Notes under the pieces: model-generated | Told to the model about the DNA's origin: nothing | Seen by the model: only the letters and a program-made list of their open reading frames with translations | Database searches by the model: none | In this document: one piece after another, positions 37,748 through 46,825 of the stretch | How positions within the stretch are numbered: position 1 is the first letter of the stretch | Layout: each line of letters opens with the position of its first letter | Origin: Streptomyces acidiscabies | GTDB lineage: Bacteria > Actinomycetota > Actinomycetes > Streptomycetales > Streptomycetaceae | Assembly (NCBI RefSeq): GCF_020010905.1 | Contig: NZ_JAGJBY010000001.1 | Location: 2,872,001 to 2,936,000, forward strand | Length of the DNA: 64,000 nucleotides | Direction: 5' to 3' | Translations under genes and position numbers: made by a program

Positions 37748-37999
37748 ATGGCGGGCAGCAGCCACGGTCACACTTTGGCGGCTTGGACCGGTGCAACGAT
37801 CTGTTTCATCGGGTTCTGCGTCGCGGGCGCGTTCATGGTGATGGCGGAGCCGCTGGGTTTCTGGGCCGGCATGGTGATCTCGGTCCTCGGCGGTGCCGTC
37901 GGCCTGGTCATGAAGGGCATGGGCCTCGGCCAGCCGAAGGGCTTCCGCGACCTCCCCGACCACATCACCTACGGCACCCCGGCCAAGGCCGAGAGCTGA
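37748..37999 (+). CDS. HGxxPAAW-like small membrane protein
   Basis: An 83-aa protein starting MAGSSHGHTL with GAGGAGC upstream. The N-terminus reads HGHTLAAWTG, a variant of the HGxxPAAW motif with Leu where Pro is usual. Two predicted helices follow (TGATICFIGFCVAGAFMVM and FWAGMVISVLGGAVGLVM). The C-terminus (GLGQPKGFRDLPDHITYG) is hydrophilic. Such proteins are conserved in actinobacteria near trp genes and have no known function. Confidence 0.85.
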   Translation: MAGSSHGHTLAAWTGATICFIGFCVAGAFMVMAEPLGFWAGMVISVLGGAVGLVMKGMGLGQPKGFRDLPDHITYGTPAKAES

Positions 38000-38023
38000 G
38001 CCGCCTTTCCGCGCGAGACTTCC

Positions 38024-38067
38024 GAGGGCGGTTCCGGACACCGACAGGGTGCGCCGGAGCCGCCCTC
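38024..38067 (+). terminator. 14-bp hairpin after the HGxxPAAW-like gene
   Basis: GAGGGCGGTTCCGG (38024-38037) pairs with CCGGAGCCGCCCTC (38054-38067) with a single G-T wobble and a 16-nt loop. It lies between the small membrane gene and the DUF2752 gene. Confidence 0.7.
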
Positions 38068-38114
38068 GCGCGTGCGCGGGTGCTTTCCCCGCCCCCGCGG
38101 GCACAATGCGAGAC

Positions 38115-38552
38115 ATGACGACCGACAGCACCGAGGCCCCGGTGAAACCTTCCTCCGGCGTGTTCGCGCGTCTCGCCGTCCCCGCGGGGATCATGGCGGC
38201 CGTCGTGGGGGCGTTCGGGTACGTCGCGACCGTCGACCCCAATGAGCCGGGGCACTATCCCGTCTGCCCGCTGTTCCAGCTCACCGGCGTGTACTGCCCC
38301 GGCTGCGGCGGTCTGCGCAGTGCGCACGCCTTCGCGCACGGGGACTTCCTGGGCGCGCTCCAGGACAACGCCGCCGCCGTACTCGCCTATCTGGGGTTCG
38401 CCGTCGTGTGGACTGTCTGGGTGGTCCGTGCGGCGCGGGGGCGGCCCGCGCGCGTGGTGCTCGGGAACGCGCACCTGTGGGCGATCGGCGCGTTCCTGCT
38501 GGTCTTCACGGTTGTCCGGAACCTGCCGGTCGCTGGCTGGCTACGGCCTTGA
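38115..38552 (+). CDS. DUF2752 family membrane protein
   Basis: A 145-aa protein starting MTTDSTEAPV. Three predicted helices and the family block CPLFQLTGVYCPGCGGLRSAHAF, read in two parts, in which CPGCGGLR is the DUF2752 signature. The cysteines could bind a metal or form a disulfide. The function is unknown. An ATG 9 nt earlier is also open. It lies just upstream of trpC on the same strand, with a 136-nt gap that must hold the trpC promoter. Confidence 0.88.
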   Translation: MTTDSTEAPVKPSSGVFARLAVPAGIMAAVVGAFGYVATVDPNEPGHYPVCPLFQLTGVYCPGCGGLRSAHAFAHGDFLGALQDNAAAVLAYLGFAVVWTVWVVRAARGRPARVVLGNAHLWAIGAFLLVFTVVRNLPVAGWLRP

Positions 38553-38688
38553 TCATCGGGGGAACGTCCAGGTAGTGGGACCGGCGTCGGCCTGATGCGA
38601 GGCTCGCGCGGTACGGCGGATACCATCGCTGCCAAGGAATTGTCACCACCCGGAACCATCCGGAACCACTCGGAAGGGGGCCGCTCGC

Positions 38689-39498
38689 GTGAGTGTGCTC
38701 GACGAGATCATCGACGGAGTCCGTGCCGACCTCGCGGAGCGGCAGGCGCGCGTCAGCCTCGACGAGCTGAAGGAGCGCGTGGCCAAGGCTCCGGCGGCCA
38801 AGGACGGCGTCGCCGCCCTCAAGGGTGACGGCGTCAAGGTGATCTGCGAGGTCAAGCGCTCCAGCCCCTCCAAGGGCGCGCTGGCCGCGATCGCCGACCC
38901 GGCGGGCCTCGCCGCCGACTACGAGGCGGGCGGCGCCGCCGCGATCTCCGTCCTCACCGAACAGCGCCGCTTCGGCGGCTCGCTGGCCGACCTCGACGCC
39001 GTACGCGCGCGCGTGGACATCCCCGTCCTGCGCAAGGACTTCATCGTCACGTCGTACCAGCTGTGGGAGGCGCGCGCGCACGGCGCTGACATCGCGCTGC
39101 TGATCGTCGCCGCCCTCGACCAGCCCGCGCTGGAGTCCCTGGTCGAGCGCGCCGAGTCGATCGGCCTCACCGCGCTCGTCGAGGTCCACGAGGAGGACGA
39201 GGTCGAGCGCGCGGTCGCCGCGGGCGCGAAGGTCATCGGCGTCAACGCGCGCAACCTCAAGACCCTTGAGGTGGACCGCACCACGTTCGAGCGCGTCGCC
39301 CCCGAGATCCCCGGCCACATCGTCAAGATCGCCGAGTCCGGCGTCCGGGGCCCGCACGACCTCATCGCGTACGCCAACGCGGGCGCCGACGCCGTACTCG
39401 TCGGCGAGTCCCTCGTCACCGGCAAGGACCCGAAGACGGCGGTCGCGGACCTGGTCGCGGCGGGCGAGCACCCGGCGATCCGCAACAGCCGCGGTTGA
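38689..39498 (+). CDS. trpC: Indole-3-glycerol phosphate synthase
   Basis: Closes the indole ring from CdRP. 269 aa, (beta/alpha)8 barrel, single function with no fused TrpF. Blocks [14 protein letters not shown] (catalytic Lys), [22 protein letters not shown] in parts, [13 protein letters not shown] and [11 protein letters not shown] are present. It starts at a GTG ([10 protein letters not shown]). It heads the trpC-trpM-trpB-trpA group. Confidence 0.97.
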   Translation: MSVLDEIIDGVRADLAERQARVSLDELKERVAKAPAAKDGVAALKGDGVKVICEVKRSSPSKGALAAIADPAGLAADYEAGGAAAISVLTEQRRFGGSLADLDAVRARVDIPVLRKDFIVTSYQLWEARAHGADIALLIVAALDQPALESLVERAESIGLTALVEVHEEDEVERAVAAGAKVIGVNARNLKTLEVDRTTFERVAPEIPGHIVKIAESGVRGPHDLIAYANAGADAVLVGESLVTGKDPKTAVADLVAAGEHPAIRNSRG

Positions 39499-39519
39499 TC
39501 ACCCGTTAGGCTTACGGCG

Positions 39520-39717
39520 ATGACTCCGACTCCGGCCACCCAGGAAGGGCACGCCCGCCTCGCGCGCGGGTGCCGTCCTCGGGGCTGCCGCGCGCCCGCG
39601 CGCAAGGTGCACGGCCGGAGGGTCAGGTACGTCATCGGGGACGAACCCGGTCAGGTGAACGGCATGCGATGGCAGCGGCGCCCTGTTCTCAGGGGCGCGG
39701 GGTCGTGCGTGTCGTAA
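39520..39717 (+). CDS. trpM: TrpM, small modulator of tryptophan biosynthesis
   Basis: A 65-aa basic protein starting MTPTPATQEG, with the conserved core CRPRGCRAPARKVHG and YVIGDEPGQVNGMRWQRRP. It lies between trpC and trpB, as the trpM (earlier trpX) gene does in Streptomyces coelicolor, where it is reported to modulate tryptophan synthesis and differentiation. The last 12 residues differ in type from the core and overlap an inverted GC motif, so the C-terminus may be extended here. Confidence 0.85.
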   Translation: MTPTPATQEGHARLARGCRPRGCRAPARKVHGRRVRYVIGDEPGQVNGMRWQRRPVLRGAGSCVS

Positions 39718-39777
39718 GTCCCCGTACCCCACGGCGAATTGATGCTTCTCCCAACCAACTCACCGTGAGGTTTCCGC

Positions 39778-41025
39778 ATGCCTAGCGAGTTCTTCATTCC
39801 CGACCCCGAGGGTCAAGTCCCCACCGCCGAGGGGTACTTCGGCGACTTCGGCGGCAAGTTCATCCCGGAGGCGCTCGTCGCCGCCGTGGACGAAGTCGCC
39901 GTCGAGTACGACAAGGCCAAGCACGACCCCGAGTTCGCCCGCGAACTGGACGATCTGCTGGTCAACTACACCGGCCGCCCCAGCTCCCTCACCGAGGTGC
40001 CCCGCTTCGCGGAGCACGCGGGCGGCGTGCGGATGTTCCTCAAGCGCGAGGATCTCAACCACACCGGCTCCCACAAGATCAACAACGTCCTCGGCCAGGC
40101 CCTGCTCACCAAGCGCATGGGCAAGACCAGGGTCATCGCGGAGACCGGCGCGGGCCAGCACGGCGTCGCGACGGCCACCGCGTGCGCGCTGTTCGGCCTC
40201 GACTGCACGATCTACATGGGCGAGATCGACACCCAGCGCCAGGCGCTGAACGTCGCGCGCATGCGCATGCTCGGCGCCGAGGTCATCGCCGTGAAGTCCG
40301 GCAGCCGCACGCTGAAGGACGCGATCAACGAGGCGTTCCGCGACTGGGTCGCCAACGTCGACCGCACGCACTACCTGTTCGGCACGGTCGCGGGCCCGCA
40401 CCCGTTCCCGGCGATGGTCCGCGACTTCCACCGCGTGATCGGCGTCGAGGCGCGCCGCCAGATCCTGGAGCGCGCGGGCCGCCTCCCCGACGCGGCGATC
40501 GCCTGCGTCGGCGGCGGCTCCAACGCGATCGGCCTGTTCCACGCCTTCATCCCCGACAGCGACGTACGCCTCATCGGCTGCGAACCCGCAGGTCACGGCG
40601 TGGAGACGGGCGAGCACGCAGCGACCCTGACGGCCGGTGAGCCCGGCATCCTGCACGGCTCGCGGTCGTACGTCCTCCAGGACGACGAGGGGCAGATCAC
40701 CGAGCCGTACTCGATCTCGGCGGGTCTGGACTACCCCGGCATCGGCCCGGAGCACGCGTACCTCAAGGACAGCGGTCGCGGCGAGTACCGCGCGGTCACC
40801 GACGACGCGGCGATGCAGGCCCTGCGCCTCCTGTCGCGCACCGAGGGCATCATCCCGGCCATCGAGTCCGCGCACGCGCTCGCGGGCGCGCTGGAGGTCG
40901 GCAAGGAACTGGGCAAGGACGGCCTGATCGTCGTCAACCTGTCCGGGCGCGGCGACAAGGACATGGACACGGCGGCGCGCTACTTCGGCCTGTACGACGG
41001 TTCGACCGAGGGGGACTCCAAGTGA
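39778..41025 (+). CDS. trpB: Tryptophan synthase beta subunit
   Basis: PLP enzyme joining indole and serine. 415 aa, starting [10 protein letters not shown] at an ATG. The Schiff-base lysine is in [15 protein letters not shown], the phosphate loop is [10 protein letters not shown] and the active-site Glu is in [12 protein letters not shown] sequence typical of TrpB1. The last bases overlap trpA (GTGA), so the subunits are made by coupled translation. Confidence 0.97.
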   Translation: MPSEFFIPDPEGQVPTAEGYFGDFGGKFIPEALVAAVDEVAVEYDKAKHDPEFARELDDLLVNYTGRPSSLTEVPRFAEHAGGVRMFLKREDLNHTGSHKINNVLGQALLTKRMGKTRVIAETGAGQHGVATATACALFGLDCTIYMGEIDTQRQALNVARMRMLGAEVIAVKSGSRTLKDAINEAFRDWVANVDRTHYLFGTVAGPHPFPAMVRDFHRVIGVEARRQILERAGRLPDAAIACVGGGSNAIGLFHAFIPDSDVRLIGCEPAGHGVETGEHAATLTAGEPGILHGSRSYVLQDDEGQITEPYSISAGLDYPGIGPEHAYLKDSGRGEYRAVTDDAAMQALRLLSRTEGIIPAIESAHALAGALEVGKELGKDGLIVVNLSGRGDKDMDTAARYFGLYDGSTEGDSK

Positions 41026-41840
41026 GCGGCAACATCCAGCTGTTGAGCGACACCCTCGCCGCCGCGAAGGCCGAGAACCGGTCCGCTCTCATCGCCTACC
41101 TCCCGGCCGGTTTCCCGACCGTGGACGGCGGCATCGACGCGATCAAGGCCGTCTTCGACGGCGGCGCGGACGTCGTCGAGGTCGGGCTCCCGCACAGTGA
41201 CCCGGTGCTTGACGGGCCGGTCATCCAGACCGCCGACGACATCGCCCTGCGCGGGGGCGTACGGATCGCGGACGTCATGCGGACGGTCCGTGAGGCGTAC
41301 GAGGCGACCGGCAAGCCGGTGCTCGTCATGACGTACTGGAACCCCATCGACCGCTACGGCGTCGAGCGGTTCACCGCCGAGCTGGCCGAGGCCGGTGGCG
41401 CGGGCTGCATCCTGCCCGACCTGCCCGTCCAGGAGGCCGGGCTGTGGAGGGAGCACGCGGCCAAGCACGGGCTCGCGACGGTCTTCGTGGTCGCGCCGAG
41501 CAGCAAGGACGCGCGCCTCGCGGAGATCACGGCGGCCGGCAGCGGGTTCGTGTACGCCGCTTCGCTGATGGGCGTGACCGGTACGCGCGCGTCGGTCGGC
41601 GCGCAGGCGCAGGACCTGGTCGAGCGGACCCGGGCGACCCGGGACGACCTGCCGGTCTGCGTCGGGCTCGGGGTGTCCAACGCCGAGCAGGCCGCCGAGG
41701 TGGCCGTCTTCGCTGACGGCGTGATCGTCGGGTCGGCGTTCGTGAAGCGGATGCTGGACGCGCCGGACGCCGCGGCCGGGATCGAGGCCGTGCGGGAGCT
41801 GGCGGCCGATCTGGCGAAGGGTGTGCGCCGGTCGGCGTAG
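41022..41840 (+). CDS. trpA: Tryptophan synthase alpha subunit
   Basis: Cleaves indole-3-glycerol phosphate to indole and channels it to TrpB. 272 aa, (beta/alpha)8 barrel. Catalytic Glu is in [15 protein letters not shown] and catalytic Asp in [23 protein letters not shown] is the usual N-terminal block. The GTG start overlaps the trpB stop. A terminator hairpin follows at 41926. Confidence 0.97.
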   Translation: MSGNIQLLSDTLAAAKAENRSALIAYLPAGFPTVDGGIDAIKAVFDGGADVVEVGLPHSDPVLDGPVIQTADDIALRGGVRIADVMRTVREAYEATGKPVLVMTYWNPIDRYGVERFTAELAEAGGAGCILPDLPVQEAGLWREHAAKHGLATVFVVAPSSKDARLAEITAAGSGFVYAASLMGVTGTRASVGAQAQDLVERTRATRDDLPVCVGLGVSNAEQAAEVAVFADGVIVGSAFVKRMLDAPDAAAGIEAVRELAADLAKGVRRSA

Positions 41841-41903
41841 CGCTGGAGATGCCCGGTAAAGCAACATTTGGGGCTTCTGTTCGGGCGTAACGGGTGAATC
41901 GGT

Positions 41904-41917
41904 CACTCGATCGAGTG
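41904..41917. promoter_or_regulatory. Perfect 14-bp palindrome upstream of the second DsbA-like gene
   Basis: CACTCGATCGAGTG lies in the 127-nt gap between trpA and the DsbA-like gene, 51 nt before its GTG. Full dyad symmetry fits a dimeric regulator. No known site was matched. Confidence 0.4.
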
Positions 41918-41925
41918 GTCCTGGG

Positions 41926-41954
41926 ACGGGGGAGGCGCACTGCGTCTCCCCCGT
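41926..41954 (+). terminator. Terminator of the trp genes
   Basis: ACGGGGGAGGCGC (41926-41938) pairs with GCGTCTCCCCCGT (41942-41954) with one mismatch and a 3-nt loop, followed by TCGTTT. It ends 14 nt before the DsbA-like start, so it could also act as an attenuator for that gene. Confidence 0.75.
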
Positions 41955-41967
41955 TCGTTTGCGGGGT

Positions 41968-42741
41968 GTGAGCGAGAAGAATCGAGTGGGAAAGCTGTCG
42001 GCGCGGGAGCGGCTGGCGGTCGAGCGTGAGAAGCAGCGGGCCGCCGACAAGCGGCGCAAGGTGCTGATCGTCGGGGCGAGTATCGTCGCCGTGCTGGGGG
42101 TCGCGGCGGGCATCGGGGTCGTCGCGGCGAACGCGGGCAAGGACAGCGGGAGCGGCGCGGGGCCGGTCGTCGCGCCGGCCGGGGCCAACGGGAAGGACGC
42201 GCTGGCCATCCCCGTCGGCAAGGAGAGCGCCAGGTCGACGCTGACGGTGTGGGAGGACTTCCGGTGCCCGGCCTGCAAGTCATTCGAGACGGCGTACCGC
42301 TCGGTGATCCATGAGCTGACCGGCGCGGGGAAGCTCAAGGTCGAGTACCACCTGGCCACCCTCATCGACGGGAACCTGAAGGGGACCGGGTCCCGGAAGG
42401 CGGCCAACGCGGCGGCCTGCGCGCAGGACGTCGGGAAGTTCCCGGCGTACCACGACGTGCTGTACGAGAACCAGCCGCAGGAGACCGACGACGCGTACGC
42501 CAAGGAGGCGAAGCTCGTCGAACTGGCCGGGAAGGTCGAGGGGCTCGACACGCCCGCCTTCCGGACGTGCGTCGAGAACGGGACGCACAACGCGTGGGTG
42601 AAGAAGTCCGCAGCCGCGTTCAGCAGCGGGGGGTTCGGGGGGACGCCGACCGTGCTGTTCAACGGGAAGAACATCTACCAGGACCAGTCGATGACACCGG
42701 CCAAGCTGAAGAAGATGGTGGAGGAGGCCGACAAGGGGTGA
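41968..42741 (+). CDS. Membrane-anchored DsbA-like thioredoxin-domain protein
   Basis: A 257-aa protein starting at a GTG (MSEKNRVGKL). A basic cytoplasmic tail (1-33) is followed by one membrane helix (VLIVGASIVAVLGVAAGIGVV in parts) and an extracytoplasmic DsbA domain. The redox motif is CPAC in EDFRCPACKSF, and GGTPTVLFNG holds the cis-proline. It is a paralogue of the protein at 10416 with the same architecture but a different central dipeptide. The lgt gene follows 134 nt downstream, which fits an envelope role. Confidence 0.93.
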   Translation: MSEKNRVGKLSARERLAVEREKQRAADKRRKVLIVGASIVAVLGVAAGIGVVAANAGKDSGSGAGPVVAPAGANGKDALAIPVGKESARSTLTVWEDFRCPACKSFETAYRSVIHELTGAGKLKVEYHLATLIDGNLKGTGSRKAANAAACAQDVGKFPAYHDVLYENQPQETDDAYAKEAKLVELAGKVEGLDTPAFRTCVENGTHNAWVKKSAAAFSSGGFGGTPTVLFNGKNIYQDQSMTPAKLKKMVEEADKG

Positions 42742-42875
42742 GGGCGACAGGGGTTCGGGGCGGCCGGTCGACAGGGGACCGACAGGTGTTCCCCCGTGTT
42801 TGACCGGCCCGTTATGCAGCCGTTGCCGGGCCGCCCGTCGTCGGTCCGGTCCGGCAAGGTAGCGTCGACCCTGCC

Positions 42876-43847
42876 ATGGAACTTGCCTACATTCCCAGCC
42901 CGTCGCGCGGGGTCATCCACCTCGGACCCATTCCGCTGCGCGGCTACGCGTTCTGCATCATCATCGGCGTCTTCGTCGCGGTCTGGCTCGGCAACAAGCG
43001 GTGGCTTGCGCGGGGCGGCCGGGCCGGGACCATCGCCGACATCGCCGTCTGGGCGGTGCCGTTCGGTCTCGTCGGGGGGCGGCTCTACCACGTCATCACC
43101 GACTACGAGCTGTACTTCAGCGAGGGCCGGGACTGGGTCGACGCCTTCAAGGTCTGGGAGGGTGGCCTCGGGATCTGGGGGGCCATCGCGCTCGGGGCGC
43201 TCGGGGCGTGGATCGGGTGCCGGCGCCGGGGGATCCCGATGCCGGCGTACGCGGACGCGGTGGCGCCGGGCATCGCGCTCGCGCAGGCCATCGGGCGCTG
43301 GGGGAACTGGTTCAACCAGGAGCTGTACGGGAAGGCGACCGACCTTCCCTGGGCCCTGCACATCACGTCCTCCGCGGACGGTCGTGTGCCGGGGTACTAC
43401 CACCCGACCTTCCTGTACGAGTCCCTCTGGTGCGTCGGCGTCGCGTTCCTCGTCATCTGGGCCGACCGGCGGTTCACGCTCGGGCACGGGCGGGCGTTCG
43501 CGCTCTATGTCGCCGCGTACTGTGTCGGCCGGTTCTGGACCGAGTACCTCCGCGTCGACGACGCGCACCACATCCTGGGGCTGCGCCTCAACAACTGGAC
43601 CGCGCTGCTGGTCTTCCTGCTCGCGGTCGTGTACCTGGTGATCTCGGCGAAGAAGAAGCCCGGCCGGGAAGAGGTTGTGGAGCCCGGCGCGCTGGAGGAG
43701 AAGGCCGAGGCGGAGGCTGCGGCTTCCGTTTCCGGGGAGGCGGCGTCGGAGAAGGCTGCCGAGGACGACAAGGCTGCTGAGGACGACAAGGCCGGCGAGG
43801 CTGAGAAGGCTGACACCGGGAGCGAGTCGGCGAGCAAGAAGAGCTAG
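42876..43847 (+). CDS. lgt: Prolipoprotein diacylglyceryl transferase
   Basis: Transfers diacylglyceryl from phosphatidylglycerol to the lipobox Cys; the first step before LspA (2818). 323 aa with seven membrane helices. The Lgt signature region GRWGNWFNQELYG and PLRGYAFCIIIG are intact. After about residue 260 there is an acidic Ala/Glu/Lys-rich cytoplasmic tail (EKAAEDDKAAEDDKAGEAEK) that is imperfectly repeated, a common feature of Streptomyces Lgt proteins. Confidence 0.95.
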   Translation: MELAYIPSPSRGVIHLGPIPLRGYAFCIIIGVFVAVWLGNKRWLARGGRAGTIADIAVWAVPFGLVGGRLYHVITDYELYFSEGRDWVDAFKVWEGGLGIWGAIALGALGAWIGCRRRGIPMPAYADAVAPGIALAQAIGRWGNWFNQELYGKATDLPWALHITSSADGRVPGYYHPTFLYESLWCVGVAFLVIWADRRFTLGHGRAFALYVAAYCVGRFWTEYLRVDDAHHILGLRLNNWTALLVFLLAVVYLVISAKKKPGREEVVEPGALEEKAEAEAAASVSGEAASEKAAEDDKAAEDDKAGEAEKADTGSESASKKS

Positions 43848-43866
43848 CCGGTTCTCTACGACGGTG

Positions 43867-43895
43867 AGGGCGTCCAGGGTTTCCCTGGGCGCCCT
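43867..43895. terminator. Bidirectional terminator between lgt and the CitE-like gene
   Basis: AGGGCGTCCAGGG (43867-43879) pairs with CCCTGGGCGCCCT (43883-43895) with one wobble and a TTT loop. It sits in the 85-nt gap between two convergent genes, followed on the plus strand by TCGTCTTT. Confidence 0.8.
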
Positions 43896-43932
43896 TCGTC
43901 TTTGCCGGAGGCCGGGGGCTGGGGGGGCGAGG

Positions 43933-44748
43933 TCAGGCGTCGATCAGGGACAGGGTTCGGTGGGCCGCTTCCAGTACCGCCCTGTCGATGAAGGTGCCGT
44001 CCGGCAGGGCTTGGGCGCCCTCGGTCGTCGCCGCTGCCTTGATGACGGACTCCGCCTTCTCGATCTCCTCCTCCGTGGGGAGGTAGGCCCTTTCGATGAC
44101 CGGGAGCTGACGGGGGTGGATCGCTGCCCGGCCCAGGAAACCCAGGGCCCGGCCCCGGGCGCTGGTGGTGGCGAGGGCGGCGAGGTCGCGGGTGTTGGGG
44201 TGGATCGACTGGGGTGGGGGCGGGAGCGCGGCGGCCCGGGCGGCGAGGATCGTGCGGGAGCGGGGGTAGGCCAGGGAGTCGTCCGACGTGGTGTTCAGGT
44301 CGGCCTTGAGGTCCGCTTCGCCCAGGGCGATTCCCGCCAGCGCGGGGTGGGCCGTGGCGATGGCGTACGCGTTCTCGACGGCCAGGGCTGATTCCAGGAG
44401 GGCGTACAGCGGGACGTCACGGGACAGGAGGTGTGCCGTCGCCGCGATGTCCTGGGGGGTGGTGATCTTCGGGAGGCGCAGGGCCGAGATGCCGGGGAGG
44501 GGGGAGAGGGTCGTGAGGTCGGCGTGGGACCAGGGGGTGTCCGGGGCGTTCACGCGGACGTGGATTCTGTGGGTGTGGGGGTCCGCGAGGCGTTCCGCCG
44601 TTGCCGCTCGGGCGTAGTCCTTGCGGTCGGGGGAGACCGCGTCCTCCAGGTCGATGATCACCACGTCGGCGCCCGCCGCCAGGGCCTTGGTGACGACCTC
44701 GGGACGGTCGCCGGGGGCGTAGAGCCAGGTCAGGGGGAACTTTCTCAT
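43933..44748 (-). CDS. CitE-like HpcH/HpaI aldolase/citrate lyase-family lyase
   Basis: A 271-aa Mg-dependent C-C lyase of the CitE/malyl-CoA lyase type. Blocks LYAPGDRPEVVTKAL, DVVIIDLEDAVSPDRKDYAR (Glu and Asp near the metal), ALLESALAVENAY and LGEADLKADL are the family core. The substrate, probably a malyl-CoA-type thioester, cannot be fixed. It is the last gene of the seven-gene leftward operon; its ATG overlaps the CoA-transferase stop (ATGA). The pairing with a CoA-transferase suggests the transferase makes the thioester that this enzyme cleaves. Confidence 0.9.
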   Translation of the reverse strand: MRKFPLTWLYAPGDRPEVVTKALAAGADVVIIDLEDAVSPDRKDYARAATAERLADPHTHRIHVRVNAPDTPWSHADLTTLSPLPGISALRLPKITTPQDIAATAHLLSRDVPLYALLESALAVENAYAIATAHPALAGIALGEADLKADLNTTSDDSLAYPRSRTILAARAAALPPPPQSIHPNTRDLAALATTSARGRALGFLGRAAIHPRQLPVIERAYLPTEEEIEKAESVIKAAATTEGAQALPDGTFIDRAVLEAAHRTLSLIDA

Positions 44749-45935
44749 ACGGCGCCCTGCTCGCGGAGGGTGGTCAACTCCTGGGCGGTGAGGCCGAGTT
44801 CGTGGAGGATCGCGTCCGTGTCGGCGCCGTGCGCGCGGCCGGCCCAGCGGATCGCGCCGGGGGTGGTGGAGAGGCGGAAGAGGACGTTCTGCATGAGGAG
44901 GGGGCCGAGGTCGGGGTCGTCGACGCGGGTCAGGGTGCCCAGCGCCTCGTACTGGGGATCGTGGACCACGTCCCGTACGTCCTGGACCGGGGCGATCGCC
45001 GCCTCCGCCTTCTCGAAGGCCGTGAGGACCTCGTCGCGGGGGCGGGCCGCGATCCACTGGGCCACCGCCTCGTCCAGCACGTCCGCGTGGGCCGCGCGCT
45101 GGGCGCCGGTCGCGAACCAGGGTTCGGCGATCAGGTCGGGGCGGCCGACCAGGCGCATCACACGTTCGGCGACGGACTGGGCGGAGGTGGAGACGGCGAC
45201 CCAGGTGCCGTCGGCCGTGCGGTACGTGTTGCGGGGGGCGTTGTTCGCGGAGCGGTTGCCGGTGCGCTGCTGGACGTGGCCGAGCTGGTCGTACCAGGTC
45301 GGCTGCGGGCCGAGGACCGTGAGGATGGGTTCGATGATCGCCATGTCGACGACCTGGCCCTCGCCGGTGCGGTCGCGGGCGGCCAGGGCCGTCATCACCG
45401 CGTACGCCGTCGCCAGGCCCGCGATCGAGTCGGCGAGGCCGAACGGCGGGAGCGTCGGGGGCGCGTCCGGCTCGCCGGTGACGGCGGCGAAACCGCTCAG
45501 CGCCTCCGCGAGGGTGCCGAAGCCGGGGCGGTGCGAGGCGGGGCCGAACTGGCCGAACGCGGTGACGCGCGTGAGGACCAACCGGGGGTTCACGGCGTGG
45601 AGTTCGGCCCAGCCGAGGTCCCACCGCTCCAGGGTGCCGGGGCGGAAGTTCTCGATGATCACGTCCGCCGTCTGCGCGAGGCGCAGGAGCGTGGCACGGC
45701 CGCCGGGCGTCGAGAGATCCAGGGTCATCGTGCGCTTGCCCCGGCCCAGGACCTTCCACCACAGGCCGATGCCGTGCTTCGACGGGCCGTGGCCCCGGGA
45801 CGGGTCCGGTTTCGTGGGGTGCTCGACCTTGATGACCTCCGCGCCGAAGTCGCCCAGCAGGGTGGCGGCGAGGGGGCCCGCGAAGAGGGTGGCCAGGTCC
45901 AGGACTCGTAGGCCCTGCAAGGGAGTTGCTGTCAT
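44745..45935 (-). CDS. Family III CoA-transferase (CaiB/BaiF type)
   Basis: A 396-aa protein that should move CoA between carboxylic acids. It starts MTATPLQGLR at an ATG overlapping the kinase stop. N-terminal LDLATLFAGPLAATLLGDFGAEVIKVEHP, read in two parts, and FGLADSIAGLATAYAVM (region of the catalytic Asp) match the family, and VIIENFRPGTLERWDLGW is typical. Donor and acceptor are unknown. It lies between a sugar kinase and a CitE-like lyase in a coupled operon. Confidence 0.92.
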   Translation of the reverse strand: MTATPLQGLRVLDLATLFAGPLAATLLGDFGAEVIKVEHPTKPDPSRGHGPSKHGIGLWWKVLGRGKRTMTLDLSTPGGRATLLRLAQTADVIIENFRPGTLERWDLGWAELHAVNPRLVLTRVTAFGQFGPASHRPGFGTLAEALSGFAAVTGEPDAPPTLPPFGLADSIAGLATAYAVMTALAARDRTGEGQVVDMAIIEPILTVLGPQPTWYDQLGHVQQRTGNRSANNAPRNTYRTADGTWVAVSTSAQSVAERVMRLVGRPDLIAEPWFATGAQRAAHADVLDEAVAQWIAARPRDEVLTAFEKAEAAIAPVQDVRDVVHDPQYEALGTLTRVDDPDLGPLLMQNVLFRLSTTPGAIRWAGRAHGADTDAILHELGLTAQELTTLREQGAV

Positions 45936-46825
45936 GTGGTGTAGCGCTCCTCGATCTCCTGGCGGTACGGCATCGACGCGGACGCGCCCTGGCGTTCGAC
46001 CGACAGGGACGCCGCCGCCGTCGCCCAGCGGAGGGACTCGGGGAGGGGGCGTTCCTCGCCGAGGGCTGTCGCCAGGGCGCCGACGAAGGTGTCTCCGGCG
46101 GCCGTTGTGTCGACGGGGGTCGTCGGCGGGGTCGGGACCGCGAGGGGGTCGGTGCTTCGGGAGACGTACAGGACTCCTGCCTCGCCCAACGTGACGATCA
46201 CCTCCGGGACTTGGGTCAGGAGGTGGCGGGCCGCGTCCAGGGGGTCCGTGCGGTCGGTGAGGGTGATCGCCTCGTACTCGCCCGCCACCAACAGGTCGGT
46301 GTTCGCGAGGAGTTCGGGCGGGAGGGGGCGGGCCGGGGACGGGGTGAGGATCGTGCGGACGCCGTGTGCTCTTGCCGCCCGCGCTCCCGCGATCACCGCC
46401 GGGAGCGGGATCTCCAGCTGGAGCAGCAAGGTGTCCGCCGAGGCGATCAACGTCTCGTCGCCGGGGGCCAGATGGTCGACCGTGCCGTTCGCGCCCGGGA
46501 TCACGACGATCGCGCTGCCGCCGTCCGCGTCCACGACGATGTGGGCCGTGCCGGACGTCGTGTCCATCGTGCGGATGTGGTCCGTGTTCACGCCCGCCGT
46601 GTCCAACGCGGTGCGCAGGTGGGGGCTGTGGGGGTCCGTTCCCACCGCGCCGATCATCGAGACCGTCGCGCCCGCTCTCGACGCTGCGATCGCCTGGTTC
46701 GCGCCCTTCCCTCCGGGGGTGGTGCGGAGGTCCCTGCCCGTCACCGTCTCGCCGGGGCGTGGGGGGTGGTCCACGTACGTGACCAGGTCCATGTTCGTGC
46801 TGCCCAGTACGACGATGTGGGTCAT
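45932..46825 (-). CDS. PfkB-family sugar kinase, ribokinase-like
   Basis: A 297-aa kinase starting MTHIVVLGST. The first PfkB signature is GGKGANQAIAASRAGA, the second DTTAAGDTFVGALATAL, with the catalytic Asp in AAGDTF. Overall it is closest to ribokinases (STNMDLVTYVDHPPRPGETV). The ATG overlaps the ADPRH stop (ATGA). In this operon it might phosphorylate ribose or an ADP-ribose-derived sugar released by the neighbouring hydrolases; this is inferred only. Confidence 0.92.
   Translation of the reverse strand: MTHIVVLGSTNMDLVTYVDHPPRPGETVTGRDLRTTPGGKGANQAIAASRAGATVSMIGAVGTDPHSPHLRTALDTAGVNTDHIRTMDTTSGTAHIVVDADGGSAIVVIPGANGTVDHLAPGDETLIASADTLLLQLEIPLPAVIAGARAARAHGVRTILTPSPARPLPPELLANTDLLVAGEYEAITLTDRTDPLDAARHLLTQVPEVIVTLGEAGVLYVSRSTDPLAVPTPPTTPVDTTAAGDTFVGALATALGEERPLPESLRWATAAASLSVERQGASASMPYRQEIEERYTT

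Noticed and set aside
39688..39702. CAGGGGCGCGGGG resembling the reverse complement of the dispersed repeat core.
   Set aside because: Only about 12 nt match and the flanks do not, so it was not counted as a copy.
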